Origin: Xylanimicrobium pachnodae JCM 13526 = NBRC 107786
GTDB lineage: Bacteria; Actinomycetota; Actinomycetes; Actinomycetales; Cellulomonadaceae
Direction: 5' to 3'
NCBI GenBank assembly: GCA_001592145.1
Contig: BCWJ01000025.1
Span: 1 to 38,301, forward strand
Length of the DNA: 38,301 nt
This document shows, piece by piece, positions 7,801 to 16,040 of the stretch (its first letter is position 1; every line of letters begins with the position of its first letter). Made by a program: the position numbers and the translations under genes. The notes below the pieces were generated by a model. That model had not been told where the DNA came from, searched no databases, and saw only the letters and a program-made list of their open reading frames with translations.

Positions 7801-10800
7801 CCCGTCGACCCGGATCACCGGCGCGTCCGGCAACGTCATCGTCTGGTAGGAGTCGGACCAGTTAGACCACCCGGCCAGGTTCCCGGCCCGCGCCTGCACC
7901 TCGACCGTCTGCCCAGGGTCGACTGTGATGGTGGCGTCCGTGTCCGGGCCCTCGGAGCCGGTGGTCCACGAGGCATCATCACCCACCCGGTACCGGTACT
8001 GGTAGATGGTGGTGGTGACGGGCCGGGTCCAGGCGACCGTCACCGCGTCGGACTGCGGTTCTCCGACCGCGGAGACCTCCGGCGGCATCGGCATGGTCGC
8101 CGATGTGAACGTGGCCGACCATTCGGAGGTGCCCCCGGCGCTGATGGCGCGCACCTGCACCTCAACCTGGTTCCCGGGCCGCGCGTTGACCTCGTACTGG
8201 TTGGTGGCAAAGAACTGATCGGAGGACACCTCCAACCAGTCCCCACCGTCGAGCCGGAACCGCAACTCGTACGACTCCGCCCCCGGCGGGGTGTCCCACC
8301 GGACCGGCACGCTGGTCGCGGTGGCCTCACCGTCCGCGAACACCGTGGGAGCAGACGGGGCGGTCGCGGTGCGGAACGTGTCCGACCAGTCGCCCGCGCC
8401 GCCCGCGGTCAAGGCGCGCGCCTGCACGTCGATGACCTGCCCGGGCTCAGCGGTGATGACGGCGGTCACGTCCGCCTGCTCTGCGGACAGCACCCAGGCG
8501 CCGCCGTCGAGCGCGTACCTGTACTGGTACGAGGTCGCACCGACCGGACGCGTCCAGGTCACCGGGGCGGTGGTCGCGGTGGCGGCACCGTTGGCCGACA
8601 CGATCGGGTACGGGGCCAACGTGAGCGTCGTGAACGTGTCCGACCACGCGGACCAGGCGGTCGCGTTGCGGGCTGCGGCCTGCACCCGAACGGCCTGCCC
8701 GGGGTTCGCGTCGATGACCGCGCGGGTGCCTTGCTGGTCGGCGGACTCGGTCCAGGCGGTGTCGTCCCCGACCTGGTATCGGTACTTGAACGTGTCGGTG
8801 GTCGGCGGGGTGGACCAGGACACCGGCACCGTGGTCTGGGTGGCGCCGCCACCCGCGGACACCACCGGCGCGACCGGTGCGGTCAGCGCGGAGAACGTGT
8901 CGGACCAATCCGACCAACCGGCCACGTTCTGGGCGCGGGCCTGCACCTCGACCACCTGCCCGCCTGCGGCGGTCACGGTCACGGCGGTGTCGCTGGTCTG
9001 CTTCCCGGACGTCCACGCGCCCGCCCCGGCCACCCGGTACCGGTACTCGTACATGGTGGTGGTTGCCGGAGCGGTCCAGGTCGCCGACACCTCGGTCTCC
9101 GTCGGGACGCCCAGGGCGGAGACCTCTGGCGCGGACGGCAAGGTCGCCGTCTCGAACGACTTCGACCAGGGGCCCCACCCGGACGGGTTGTGCGCTCGCG
9201 CCTGCACCTCGACGGTCTGTGACGCGTCAGCGCGCACCGTGGCGGTGCGGGTCAGTGCGTCCGCAGGGGCCCCCTGCTGCCAGTCGCCGCCGTCAATGCG
9301 GTACTGGTACTGGTACTGGTCGATGCGGTCGGCGGGTGCGGCAGGCGATGACGGCTCGGTCCACGTGACGGGCACCGCGGTGAGAGTGGCCGGGCCAGCA
9401 CCCGTCACGGTGGGTGCGGGCGGGGCGTCCAGTGCGAACACCCGCACCGGGTCCGCGCAGCGCCGGTCACCGTTGTACACGGCGCACACCCGGTAGTCGA
9501 CGTCCCCCTTGGTGGGGTTGGCGTGCGTGACGGAGGTGGCGGATGCGGGAATGCCCGACTCGATCGCCGTCCAGGTTCCCCCGCGCAGTTCCTCCACCTG
9601 GTAGTTGGTCAGCAGGGTGGACGCCACCGGGAACGTACCGGTCGGGGCCTCCCAGGCCAGATGCAACTCCTTGTTGGTGGTGGCGCCGTTGGTGACGGTG
9701 CGCGGAGCGGAGAACGGGGTGCCCGCATCAGTCGTGGTGTACGGGCGGTCGAACTTGGTCGGGTTGAACCAGGACAGCCAGTGTGCGGCCACGTCATCGG
9801 GGGACAGGGTGACCGGGATGTAGGCCGCCTCGTCCACCGCCCCGGTGGCGGGCCCCTTCGCGAGAGTCAGGGCCCCGGACAGCGCCCCGGCGGAAAGGCT
9901 GGTGTCGGTGGCGCGGCCCTTCTCTGCGCCGTCGATGTACAGCACGACCTCCCCGGCATCGGACACGGTGATCGTGTACAGGTGCCACTGCCCGGAGTTC
10001 TGCACGGTGAACGGCAACCGGACGGTGTGGGTGCCGGTGGCGGAGTCGGTGACCTGGATCTTGTTCGACTGGTGGTACTGGACGCGGTACCCGCCCACCG
10101 ACATCAAGGTGTCGGTGAACGTGTTCGGCTTGATCTTCGCCCAGAACTCCACGGACGCCCCGTGCGTGGGGTGCACCACTGCGCTCCCAGACACGGCGTA
10201 CCCGTCCGGGCTCATCTGCGCGGCTAGCCCGCACACCCCGTCAACGCGGTGCGCCCCGGTCTGCCAGGCTGCGTCGCCCGCCCCAGCCGCCATGTCGGCG
10301 GCCACCTGACCGGTCGACTCGTCCAGTTTCCAGTACCCGGTGGCGTTGCCGGGCACCGGAGGGGTGCAGGTGGCGGATGCCGCGAACGTCGCAGGGGTGT
10401 ACTTCTTCTTGGTGACCGCGGACACGACCCCGGGGGCGTATGTGTGCTGTACCCCGGGGACCGGGTCGGCGTAGTGGGCCAGGGCGGACTCGTCGTATTG
10501 CTGAGTCCAGGCGCCCGCCACGGAGATGGTGTCGCACACCAGCGACCCGAAGTAGTTGGTGACCGCGGTCGTGGCCGGGTCGTTGCCGCACGCGGCGAGC
10601 GGGGCGTAGATCAGGGCGGACACCGAGGTCGTTGCGGCGGCGGCGAACGACACCCCGTCTCCGGCGGCGTAGATGACCAGGTTCCCCGGGGTTTGCGCCG
10701 CACCACCGATGAGCGCGTTCAGGTCGGCGCGGATATCGACCGACCCCTTGACGTACACCGTGGCGGGCCCGGCAACCTGGGTGGGCGTGTCAATGACGAG

Positions 10801-11739
10801 GGACCCGCCGATGCAGGTGTTTCCGGCGGGGAGTTCACCGCCGTGCTCGGACGCAATCCAGTCCCCGGTGATCGGGACCGAGCATGCGCCTGGGGAGGCT
10901 GGTGCCCCCCACCCGGCCGCGTCGATCCACTCGACGGACTCGGCGGTCGGTTTCAGGTAGGAGGCGGCGACAACCCGCACGTCGGACTCGTCGCACGCCT
11001 CCCCGGTGCACCGGGTGGTGTGGTCGCCTGCTTCATCCCCGTTGAACAACAACGTGGAGCCGACCTTGGTCTGCCGCCCATAGGTCACCCACCCAGAGGA
11101 GGAGACGACGGCGGTGCTGACCCCCGGGCCCGCGGTGCCCGAGTCGTACGTGTTGAAGGTGGCCTGCGGCCCGGAGATCGTCGTGGAGGTGAACGAGTGC
11201 ATCGCGTTCGCGAACAACGCGGATGGGGTTGCTTGGTACGCCACGTACCCGGGGCCCATCTGCGGCTTGTTCGCGCCGGTGGACTGGAAGGAGACGACCT
11301 CCAACGGCATCTGCACGGTGCGGACCGGTTCCCCGGTGGTCTCCAACGTGTCCCGGTTCAGGTCAACCCACACGGTGGCGGTCAGGTTGAACCGCTCCGG
11401 CTGCGAAGCGGAGGCAGGCAGCGGTTCCGCCCAGTACTTCCAGCACATCGGACGGTTCTTGACGTTCTCGCACACCGGGTTCGCCCGGGCTTCGAACGCG
11501 GGCAACTGCCCGTCCTCCTGGTTCAGGTACGCGATCGCCTCATTGACCGCGACGTCCGTGTACTGCGTCATCGCAGTGTCGTTCGCGGCGGCCAACGACC
11601 GGTGCATCTGGGTGATCACCGACGCGGTGAACACCCCGATGATCGCGGCCACGAAGATGGCGACCAGCATCGCCCACACGATCGACCCGCGTTCCGGGGC
11701 GCGGCGGAAGTCGACTCGGTGGCGGCGGATTGACTGCAC
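4867..11739 (-). CDS. Giant modular PilX-like pilus adhesin (2290 aa)
   Basis: The N-terminus resembles PilX minor pilins: basic stretch, RGS motif, then a membrane helix (about 20-38). After it come a variable region to about 460, a LamG/concanavalin-like domain (about 465-650) and nine FnIII-like modules (about 665-1480). A DxDxDG calcium site (about 1483) and a PKD domain (WGDGST) follow. About ten BspA/DUF285 repeats (W-[DN]-T-[AS]-x-V-T-x-M-x-x-M-F type, about 1636-1920) come next. Three C-terminal modules (about 1923-2290) resemble receptor-binding tips of phage tail fibres (TNYGxGYxPL...GLV, then a Trp-Thr-Ser-Met stretch). The chosen GTG has a GGAG 6 nt upstream; an upstream ATG lies within the repeat element. 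It probably sits at the pilus tip and binds surfaces or other cells. Confidence 0.88.
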   Translation of the reverse strand: MQSIRRHRVDFRRAPERGSIVWAMLVAIFVAAIIGVFTASVITQMHRSLAAANDTAMTQYTDVAVNEAIAYLNQEDGQLPAFEARANPVCENVKNRPMCWKYWAEPLPASASQPERFNLTATVWVDLNRDTLETTGEPVRTVQMPLEVVSFQSTGANKPQMGPGYVAYQATPSALFANAMHSFTSTTISGPQATFNTYDSGTAGPGVSTAVVSSSGWVTYGRQTKVGSTLLFNGDEAGDHTTRCTGEACDESDVRVVAASYLKPTAESVEWIDAAGWGAPASPGACSVPITGDWIASEHGGELPAGNTCIGGSLVIDTPTQVAGPATVYVKGSVDIRADLNALIGGAAQTPGNLVIYAAGDGVSFAAAATTSVSALIYAPLAACGNDPATTAVTNYFGSLVCDTISVAGAWTQQYDESALAHYADPVPGVQHTYAPGVVSAVTKKKYTPATFAASATCTPPVPGNATGYWKLDESTGQVAADMAAGAGDAAWQTGAHRVDGVCGLAAQMSPDGYAVSGSAVVHPTHGASVEFWAKIKPNTFTDTLMSVGGYRVQYHQSNKIQVTDSATGTHTVRLPFTVQNSGQWHLYTITVSDAGEVVLYIDGAEKGRATDTSLSAGALSGALTLAKGPATGAVDEAAYIPVTLSPDDVAAHWLSWFNPTKFDRPYTTTDAGTPFSAPRTVTNGATTNKELHLAWEAPTGTFPVASTLLTNYQVEELRGGTWTAIESGIPASATSVTHANPTKGDVDYRVCAVYNGDRRCADPVRVFALDAPPAPTVTGAGPATLTAVPVTWTEPSSPAAPADRIDQYQYQYRIDGGDWQQGAPADALTRTATVRADASQTVEVQARAHNPSGWGPWSKSFETATLPSAPEVSALGVPTETEVSATWTAPATTTMYEYRYRVAGAGAWTSGKQTSDTAVTVTAAGGQVVEVQARAQNVAGWSDWSDTFSALTAPVAPVVSAGGGATQTTVPVSWSTPPTTDTFKYRYQVGDDTAWTESADQQGTRAVIDANPGQAVRVQAAARNATAWSAWSDTFTTLTLAPYPIVSANGAATATTAPVTWTRPVGATSYQYRYALDGGAWVLSAEQADVTAVITAEPGQVIDVQARALTAGGAGDWSDTFRTATAPSAPTVFADGEATATSVPVRWDTPPGAESYELRFRLDGGDWLEVSSDQFFATNQYEVNARPGNQVEVQVRAISAGGTSEWSATFTSATMPMPPEVSAVGEPQSDAVTVAWTRPVTTTIYQYRYRVGDDASWTTGSEGPDTDATITVDPGQTVEVQARAGNLAGWSNWSDSYQTMTLPDAPVIRVDGVPTETTVPVAWTADPSVYTFQYRYRLDGSPYWITNAEQSAATATLTADANTAVEMQVRGANEAGWSAWSKVFTTATLSTSPVVFADGGVTATTVPVQWTAIPDATAYQYRYRYPTDESPWQQSASLPASTRTAAVHVPNAVCTAQIDVQARAGLASGYTDWSATYSYVADEEDSDGDGISNAAECAAGTDPLHDASLVLEYTTGGTTNSITPDGTTAVPRSNTINLPLMTNANVTIDWGDGSTQLRAGSSSASRPWSHTYQAEGTYTVRVVGDIPSIGGGGTEGYALSEDQFASLSAVVHWGDTGTDDAQGAFWNAIGLTEVAAPPTTITNMASMMRNTDAFTGDVSDWNTENVTNMNALFADAATWRGTGVSEWNTANVTDMASMFERAPQFNADLDTSGTTWDVANVQDMSYMFDGASAFNGSTTGWNTASLRFVGYMFHNAASFNQPIEHWDIADVESLQSMFEGASSFNQPLNGWDTSHVTSLQNTFWRASAFNGQIGAWNTANVTNMQGTFAEAVAFNQNIQTNGNAWNTANVTTMYNMFENARAFNQDIGLWDSAPRMWNTGKVTNMVGMFSGATAFNEDLSCWNVAKVSTATNFALSANTGFTVARQPAAGTWGQDPACGTWVTAGAKGFTFSANYTNYGEGYGPLRAKKVSRGLVLLEGLVRADGESGNKSVIATLPSWLRPAERNIFSAVTEKPGLDPSGPANYTGRLDVLANGQIVVNPNTLTVAPSWTSMSGATFIPAAQPVTKVTPQSGWTNYGGTYAPLEYTVDWRNRIQVQGLIKNTGGTSPADLFPMPQGVFSWPAPENPGITALDNDSTGTLLLHPIDGTDTGRWEIRQQESNTQNSWQSMSALIPASHTNVTSLTKSVSTCPGGKPAAVVYDDGLVLTLGSILNCTSLDNGQVEVAALPASAQPRYHDIFMAMSNAAPYSDWRRLDVDPAKHKMVLDYNHVNYGNPKTGVELFFHPYSTN

Positions 11740-11804
11740 GATGTTCTCCGAACTCACAAGGTGTGCCCGTGAAGCGGCCAGCGGGCCTGACCTCACGACG
11801 GCCA

Positions 11805-11822
11805 TCACCTGGCACCATGCGC
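11805..11822 (-). repeat. Pilus-cluster intergenic element, copy 3
   Basis: This copy reads TGCGCATGGTGCCAGGTG, one change from consensus. CCTGG upstream pairs with the altered CCAGG, so the change keeps a possible stem. It lies between the FnIII prepilin gene and the giant adhesin gene, 66 nt upstream of the GTG. Confidence 0.8.
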
Positions 11823-11861
11823 AGGAACCAGGCGACAACAGCCGTTCCGCCCTCACGCCGC

Positions 11862-14276
11862 CTACGGAGCCTTGGTGGTGATCGTGCCGGTCCACGCTGA
11901 GCACCCTGACGCGTTACATGCCTGGAATCGGTCACGGACCGGGAATGAGCCGGAGTTCTGGGCGAGCGTGCCGTCGCCCCAGCCCGCCGAGGCCAGTGTC
12001 GTCCCCGACAACGCGTGGGAGGCGACTGGCCGCCAGGTGGACTCGGCCCCGTTGTACCACTGCCGGTTGTATGAGGTGGCGGCCTGGACGGTGCACGAAA
12101 CGGTCCACTCGACCCGGTTGTTCGACGAGTTGTACTTGGGCACCGTGGTCTTGCACGCGGACGGGGTGGGCGGCACCGTCACCGTTGAGAAGGACGACGA
12201 CCACGCACCCCAGCCGGATGCGTTCGACGCGCGTACCTGGCACTGGATGTATGTTCCGGCGGGGGTGGCCCGGTTAGCGGTGACGGCAGTCTTGGCATCG
12301 ACTGCTGTCCAACCGCTCCACGTCGAGTTGTTGGTGGATGTGCGGCACTGGTACTGGTACGCGGTCGCCCCTGCCACCGATGTCCACTTGATCGGGACGG
12401 ACGAGGCCGTCGGTGTTCCGGAGGCGCTGATCTTGGGGGCTGCCGGTGTCGTTGCGTGGTCCTTGCACGCCACCCAAGCGGTGGTTCCAGATGCGTTGGA
12501 GGCGCGCACCTGCAACCCGTAGGTGGTGTTCGACGACAGCCCGGTCCGCGTCCATGAAGTTGCCGCGGTCTTTGTGGAGGCGGACCAGGAACCGGATCCG
12601 GTCCGTGTCTGGTACTCGAACCCGGTGGCACCCTTGGATGCCCAGGAGTAGGCGATCGAGGTGTCGTTCGTGGTGCCCACCGAGCACGTGGGGGCGGCGG
12701 GGACGGGCGTCGGTGTCGGTGTGGGTGTGGGTGTGGGTGTCGGCGTGGGTGTCGGTGTTGGGGCGGAGGGTGCTGCGAGCCGCAGCGTGATCGGGGTGTG
12801 GGTCGCGTCGGTAGCGCGGTCGACCAGGACGGTGACGACCCGGTTACAGACCGTGGTGCCGGGTGCCTGGACGGTGAAGGATGCGTTCGTCCAGCCGCCG
12901 GTGACGACCCCGAACCCGCCCGGGTCCGTGTTCACGGACTGGATCGAGGCGTCGATCGGGGTGGCAGGCACCTTCACCGTGGACGCCTTCCCGGCCCCGT
13001 CCACCACGGTGAACGACATGGACACGGACGCCTGCGTCGCTGGGTTCTTCGAGGTGGGGGTGTATCCGAACGGCAGGCCTTCTACCGCGAACTGCACGGT
13101 CGTCCCGCCGGACGGGGAGCACCAGTTCGTGTCGGAGTCCACCGAGGCGCGTACCAGGGACGCGTCCCCGGCCGCGTATGACCAGAACGCGCCCACGTCC
13201 TTGCTCTGCTTGGTACCCGCGGTCGAGGACGACGCCTGGAACGTGACCTGCACCTGCCCGGGCCGGATCTCGCCCTTGACCGCGCGGGTCATGCCGTTCA
13301 ACGCGACAGGGTCGGGGGCCACGGTCGCGGTCCACTGAGTGTTGTCCGAGCCACCGGTCAGCGTGACCGGGACGGACTGGATGACCTTGCCGTCCGCGTC
13401 CGTCCACCGCCATACCGCGGTGACGGTGTCGGCGGGGTCGGCGGTGTGCACGTACAGGTCGACGGGGGCGGTCTGCTCGGGCACGGACTTCGAGGACACC
13501 ATCGAGGAGCCGTCCAGCACCCGACCGGAGCGGATGTACGCCTCGCAGATGAGGTCCTTCTGCCCGGGCACGCACGCGGGCTGGGGAGTGTCTTGGGACA
13601 CCTTGTCGTAGTCCGAGGCGGTCGCGGCCCGCAATGTGGACTCGGTGATGCAGGTCGAGTCGGGGGTGACCCGGCAGTCGCCGGTCAGGTCGGTGCGGTT
13701 TGCGCCGGGGGCCCGCTGCACCTGCACGGTGACCCGTTTCGCGGTCGCCGGGGCGACGTCGCCGGGCTTGGTGCGCATCGGGTTGGTCACGTAGGTCGCG
13801 ATGCGGTACGTGACGCACCCGGTTTGGTCCTTGGTGCACGCGGCGGTGCCGTTCCCGTTCGTGGCGCGCAGCACCTGCCGGTCGAGCGGCTTCATGAACG
13901 GGGCGGTGCCGTGCGGGCGGGGGGTGCCCGGGTCGCCGAGCGAGACGGCCTGCTCGGTCTTGGGGGTGCTGTGGTCGGTGACCGGCAGTGTGATCAGGGA
14001 GCCGCGGGCTGGAGCGTCCGGGTCCCCGTCGTAGTAGCCCAGGTCGGCGAAACTGACCTGGCGGGCCTTGGAGAGCACCTCCTGCGCGAACGCGATAGAC
14101 CGGTCGTCCATCTCCTGGCGGGTGGTGGCCTTGATGCCGTGCGTGAACACCAGCAGGGCGCTGGTCATGATGATGACGATGATGGCCAGCCCGACCATCA
14201 TCTCGACCAGGGTCAGGCCCGCGTCGGTGCGAGCGTGAGCGTGACGCCAGGCGGGGCGGGTGGTCCGGGTCGGCAC
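11862..14276 (-). CDS. Prepilin-like minor pilin with FnIII domains
   Basis: The product has 804 aa. The N-terminus carries a type III signal peptide with cleavage at G20|L21 (DAG|LTLVEMM). Glu at mature position 5 and a hydrophobic helix follow, as in PilW-like minor pilins. The middle (about 45-500) is an unassigned extracellular region with several Cys. A (Thr-Pro)n linker at about 505-527 leads to three FnIII-like modules to the C-terminus. These resemble the FnIII modules of the neighbouring 2290-aa adhesin, and both probably belong to one tip complex. The GTG at 14276 has a strong GGAGGA ribosome binding site. An in-frame ATG at 14327 lies inside the repeat element and is less likely. 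Confidence 0.9.
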   Translation of the reverse strand: MPTRTTRPAWRHAHARTDAGLTLVEMMVGLAIIVIIMTSALLVFTHGIKATTRQEMDDRSIAFAQEVLSKARQVSFADLGYYDGDPDAPARGSLITLPVTDHSTPKTEQAVSLGDPGTPRPHGTAPFMKPLDRQVLRATNGNGTAACTKDQTGCVTYRIATYVTNPMRTKPGDVAPATAKRVTVQVQRAPGANRTDLTGDCRVTPDSTCITESTLRAATASDYDKVSQDTPQPACVPGQKDLICEAYIRSGRVLDGSSMVSSKSVPEQTAPVDLYVHTADPADTVTAVWRWTDADGKVIQSVPVTLTGGSDNTQWTATVAPDPVALNGMTRAVKGEIRPGQVQVTFQASSSTAGTKQSKDVGAFWSYAAGDASLVRASVDSDTNWCSPSGGTTVQFAVEGLPFGYTPTSKNPATQASVSMSFTVVDGAGKASTVKVPATPIDASIQSVNTDPGGFGVVTGGWTNASFTVQAPGTTVCNRVVTVLVDRATDATHTPITLRLAAPSAPTPTPTPTPTPTPTPTPTPVPAAPTCSVGTTNDTSIAYSWASKGATGFEYQTRTGSGSWSASTKTAATSWTRTGLSSNTTYGLQVRASNASGTTAWVACKDHATTPAAPKISASGTPTASSVPIKWTSVAGATAYQYQCRTSTNNSTWSGWTAVDAKTAVTANRATPAGTYIQCQVRASNASGWGAWSSSFSTVTVPPTPSACKTTVPKYNSSNNRVEWTVSCTVQAATSYNRQWYNGAESTWRPVASHALSGTTLASAGWGDGTLAQNSGSFPVRDRFQACNASGCSAWTGTITTKAP
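12706..12761 (-). repeat. Low-complexity Thr-Pro linker repeat
   Basis: Alternating GGTGTG/GGTGTC hexamers on the plus strand encode about nine Thr-Pro dipeptides within the FnIII minor pilin. Such linkers act as stiff, protease-resistant spacers. The DNA repeat could change length by slippage in 6-bp steps without breaking the frame. Confidence 0.85.
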
Positions 14277-14314
14277 GGTTTCCTCCGGTCGTGACGGGCG
14301 GGTGTGATGCCCGC

Positions 14315-14332
14315 TACCGGGCACCATGCGCA
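14315..14332 (-). repeat. Pilus-cluster intergenic element, copy 4
   Basis: Full consensus copy (ending GGTA) between the 43-aa gene and the FnIII prepilin gene. Its ATG is in frame with the downstream gene, but a better-placed ribosome binding site and GTG follow 50 nt later. Confidence 0.85.
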
Positions 14333-14346
14333 GCAGGCGCCTTCGG

Positions 14347-14478
14347 TCAGTCGAACAACTGCGCGGCGCGGTCCGCGTCGGCGCGTTCAGCGAACTGGAC
14401 CCGTTCCGCGGCGCGTTCCATCTGGGCGGCCAGCCCGGAGGCGACCAGGAACTCCCGGTCGGGTTCTGAGACGAACAT
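14347..14478 (-). CDS. Small acidic helical protein (43 aa) in pilus cluster
   Basis: The short ORF starts with ATG after GGAG at a 10-nt gap. The product (MFVSEPDREFLVASGLAAQM to AAQLFD) is rich in Ala, Glu and Arg and should form one amphipathic helix. It has no membrane segment or cysteine. It is bracketed by two copies of the intergenic element, at 14315 and 14505. Each other copy precedes a gene, which supports this being a true gene rather than spacer. No function can be assigned; a small pilin-assembly factor is possible. Confidence 0.6.
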   Translation of the reverse strand: MFVSEPDREFLVASGLAAQMERAAERVQFAERADADRAAQLFD

Positions 14479-14504
14479 CAAGGTGGGGCTCCGTTTCGTG
14501 CGGT

Positions 14505-14522
14505 TACCGGGCACCATGCGCA
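14505..14522 (-). repeat. Pilus-cluster intergenic element, copy 5
   Basis: Full consensus copy (ending GGTA) upstream of the 43-aa gene. Its ATG is in frame with that gene, 27 nt before the chosen start. Confidence 0.85.
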
Positions 14523-14542
14523 ACCGGTGCCGGACACGGGGG

Positions 14543-14566
14543 CGGCCCGGCCGCCGCAGCGGGCCG
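14543..14566 (-). terminator. GC-rich hairpin after the second pilin gene
   Basis: Arms CGGCCCG and CGGGCCG are separated by 10 nt, 18 nt past the pilin stop codon. There is no T-tract. It could protect or terminate the abundant pilin mRNA. Confidence 0.5.
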
Positions 14567-14583
14567 GGCCGTCACCGGGGGTG

Positions 14584-15087
14584 TCAGGACAGGGACCCGA
14601 ACGAGAAGGTGCCATCAGTGGCCGCGGTCACTGCAGCGTCCACGTCGCCCGACGTGTACGCGGCGCCCTTGTCGTCCTTCGAAACCGGCTTCGAACCAGC
14701 CTCCGAGTCCAACTTGAACACGGTGTCGGACTTGCCGTGCTGGCCCCACACCGTGTACCCGATACCGCCCTTGACCTTCTTGTACACGACGGTGATCTTC
14801 ACGTTCGTGGACGTGGTCGCCCCGTCGTCGGTGATCTCAGAGTCCTTGGTGGGGTAGGCGAGGTTGCCCGCGTAGTACGTCTCCAATGCGGTGACGGTGT
14901 TCTTCACGTCGGACTGGGTGGCGGCGTTGTAGGCGCGCTGGCGCTGGGACAGGAACGCCGGAATGGCGATCGCAGACAGGATGCCGATGATAACGACGAC
15001 GACGATGAGTTCGATGAGGGTGAAGCCTGCGGTGCGCTTGCCGGTGACCCGGCGTGCCTCGATGGCTTCCTGAATACGGCGCGTCAT
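14584..15087 (-). CDS. pilA: Type IV major pilin, second tandem copy
   Basis: The prepilin has 167 aa. Prepilin peptidase cleavage is expected at G21|F22 (RTAG|FTLIEL), with Glu at mature position 5 and a long hydrophobic helix. The AIPAFLSQRQRAY segment is typical of Gram-positive type IV pilins. The first roughly 100 residues are nearly identical to the copy at 15363-15863, while the C-terminal tails differ completely. The ATG has a CGGGAG ribosome binding site. Mature pilins polymerise into the fibre, and the variable tails would change the exposed surface. Confidence 0.95.
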   Translation of the reverse strand: MTRRIQEAIEARRVTGKRTAGFTLIELIVVVVIIGILSAIAIPAFLSQRQRAYNAATQSDVKNTVTALETYYAGNLAYPTKDSEITDDGATTSTNVKITVVYKKVKGGIGYTVWGQHGKSDTVFKLDSEAGSKPVSKDDKGAAYTSGDVDAAVTAATDGTFSFGSLS

Positions 15088-15276
15088 GGTGCGAAAGTCT
15101 CCCGGAGAGAAAGGACGAATGATGCCACCCGCGAACAGGGCAGGGCCCGGATGTGCCGGGTCACAAGCCACGGTAGGTAGAACTAAGAGGATGCGGGCCG
15201 TGTCTTTGACGGCATGGACCGCGAAGCATGCGACGATCCGCGCGGTTCGTTGACATTCCGCCATTCCTGCTCGCGG

Positions 15277-15304
15277 AAGGCTGTCCACGAAACATCAGTG
15301 CGGC
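15277..15304 (-). repeat. Direct repeat 1, fossil of an upstream gene end
   Basis: This 28-bp segment is identical to 16041-16068. The second copy includes the last codons and stop (CCG CAC TGA) of the gene at 16059-16868. Here the same codons stand in non-coding DNA ahead of the second pilin. That marks the edge of a tandem duplication that copied the pilin with its upstream region. Confidence 0.9.
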
Positions 15305-15343
15305 CCGACCCCGTTCCGTGACGGAACTGGACCGGGCCGCACT
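15297..15343 (-). terminator. Nested double hairpin between pilin genes
   Basis: An outer perfect 11-bp stem (AGTGCGGCCCG and CGGGCCGCACT) encloses an inner perfect 7-bp stem (GTTCCGT and ACGGAAC). It lies 20 nt past the stop of the first pilin copy. It is a likely terminator or mRNA-stabilising structure that could set different levels of the two pilins. One arm overlaps the direct repeat. Confidence 0.75.
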
Positions 15344-15362
15344 GTGTGCGTGATCAGGCGGG

Positions 15363-15863
15363 TCAGTCCGCGGTGGTGGACTCCGTCAGCGTGAAGCCTT
15401 CACCAGCCGCGTTGCCGTCCTTCGTGGGTCCCGTGATCGTGTCGGTCTTGGCCATCTTGACCGGCTTGGAGCCAGCCTCCGAGTCCAACTTGAACCTGGT
15501 GTCCGACTTGCCGTGCGTGCCGTACACGGTGTAACCCATGCCGCCCTTCACTGCCTTGTACACGACGGTGATCGTCACGTCGCTCGACACGGTCGCCCCG
15601 TCGGTGACGATCTTGCCCGCGTCCTCCGGGTAGGCGAGGTTGCCCGCGTAGTACGTCTCCAGCGCGGTGACCATGTTCTTCACGTCGGACTGGGTGGCGG
15701 CGTCGTAGGCGCGCTGTCGCTGGGACAGGAACGCGGGAATGGCGATCGCCGAGAGGATGCCGATGATAACGACGACGACGATGAGTTCGATGAGGGTGAA
15801 GCCCGCGGTGCGCTTGCCGGTGGCCCGGCGCGCCTCGACGACTTCCTGGATGCGGCGCATCAT
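15363..15863 (-). CDS. pilA: Type IV major pilin, first tandem copy
   Basis: The prepilin has 166 aa, with the same leader, cleavage site (G21|F22) and Glu5 as its neighbour. The mature N-terminal helix and the segment around YAGNLAYP and HGKSDT are conserved. The tail (about 138-166) is rich in Thr, Gly and Asp and differs from the second copy. Translation starts at one of two consecutive ATGs, with a GGGAG about 11 nt upstream. It is transcribed first and is followed by a strong double hairpin. Lone or alternative pilin use cannot be decided from sequence. Confidence 0.95.
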   Translation of the reverse strand: MMRRIQEVVEARRATGKRTAGFTLIELIVVVVIIGILSAIAIPAFLSQRQRAYDAATQSDVKNMVTALETYYAGNLAYPEDAGKIVTDGATVSSDVTITVVYKAVKGGMGYTVYGTHGKSDTRFKLDSEAGSKPVKMAKTDTITGPTKDGNAAGEGFTLTESTTAD

Positions 15864-16040
15864 GATGGAAAGGTCTCCCGAGAGAAAGAAGAGTGCCGCC
15901 CGGGGGACCGGGCAGGACCCGCGTACGACGGGCCAACTGTCACGTTAGGGAAACGGAGCCGACCCGGTGGCGCCCGCTAATGCCGGAACCGCAGGGAAAG
16001 GTGACAGGAACGGCGGATTGGCGCCGAGAATGGACCGTGA

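Noticed and set aside
5959-9222. Several long plus-strand open frames opposite the giant adhesin
   Set aside because: They mirror the FnIII and BspA repeats and have low-complexity His/Val/Arg translations. No ribosome binding sites fit them.
12700-12770. GT-rich tandem repeat as a possible CRISPR or origin iteron
   Set aside because: It encodes a Thr-Pro linker in frame and has no spacers or AT-rich region.
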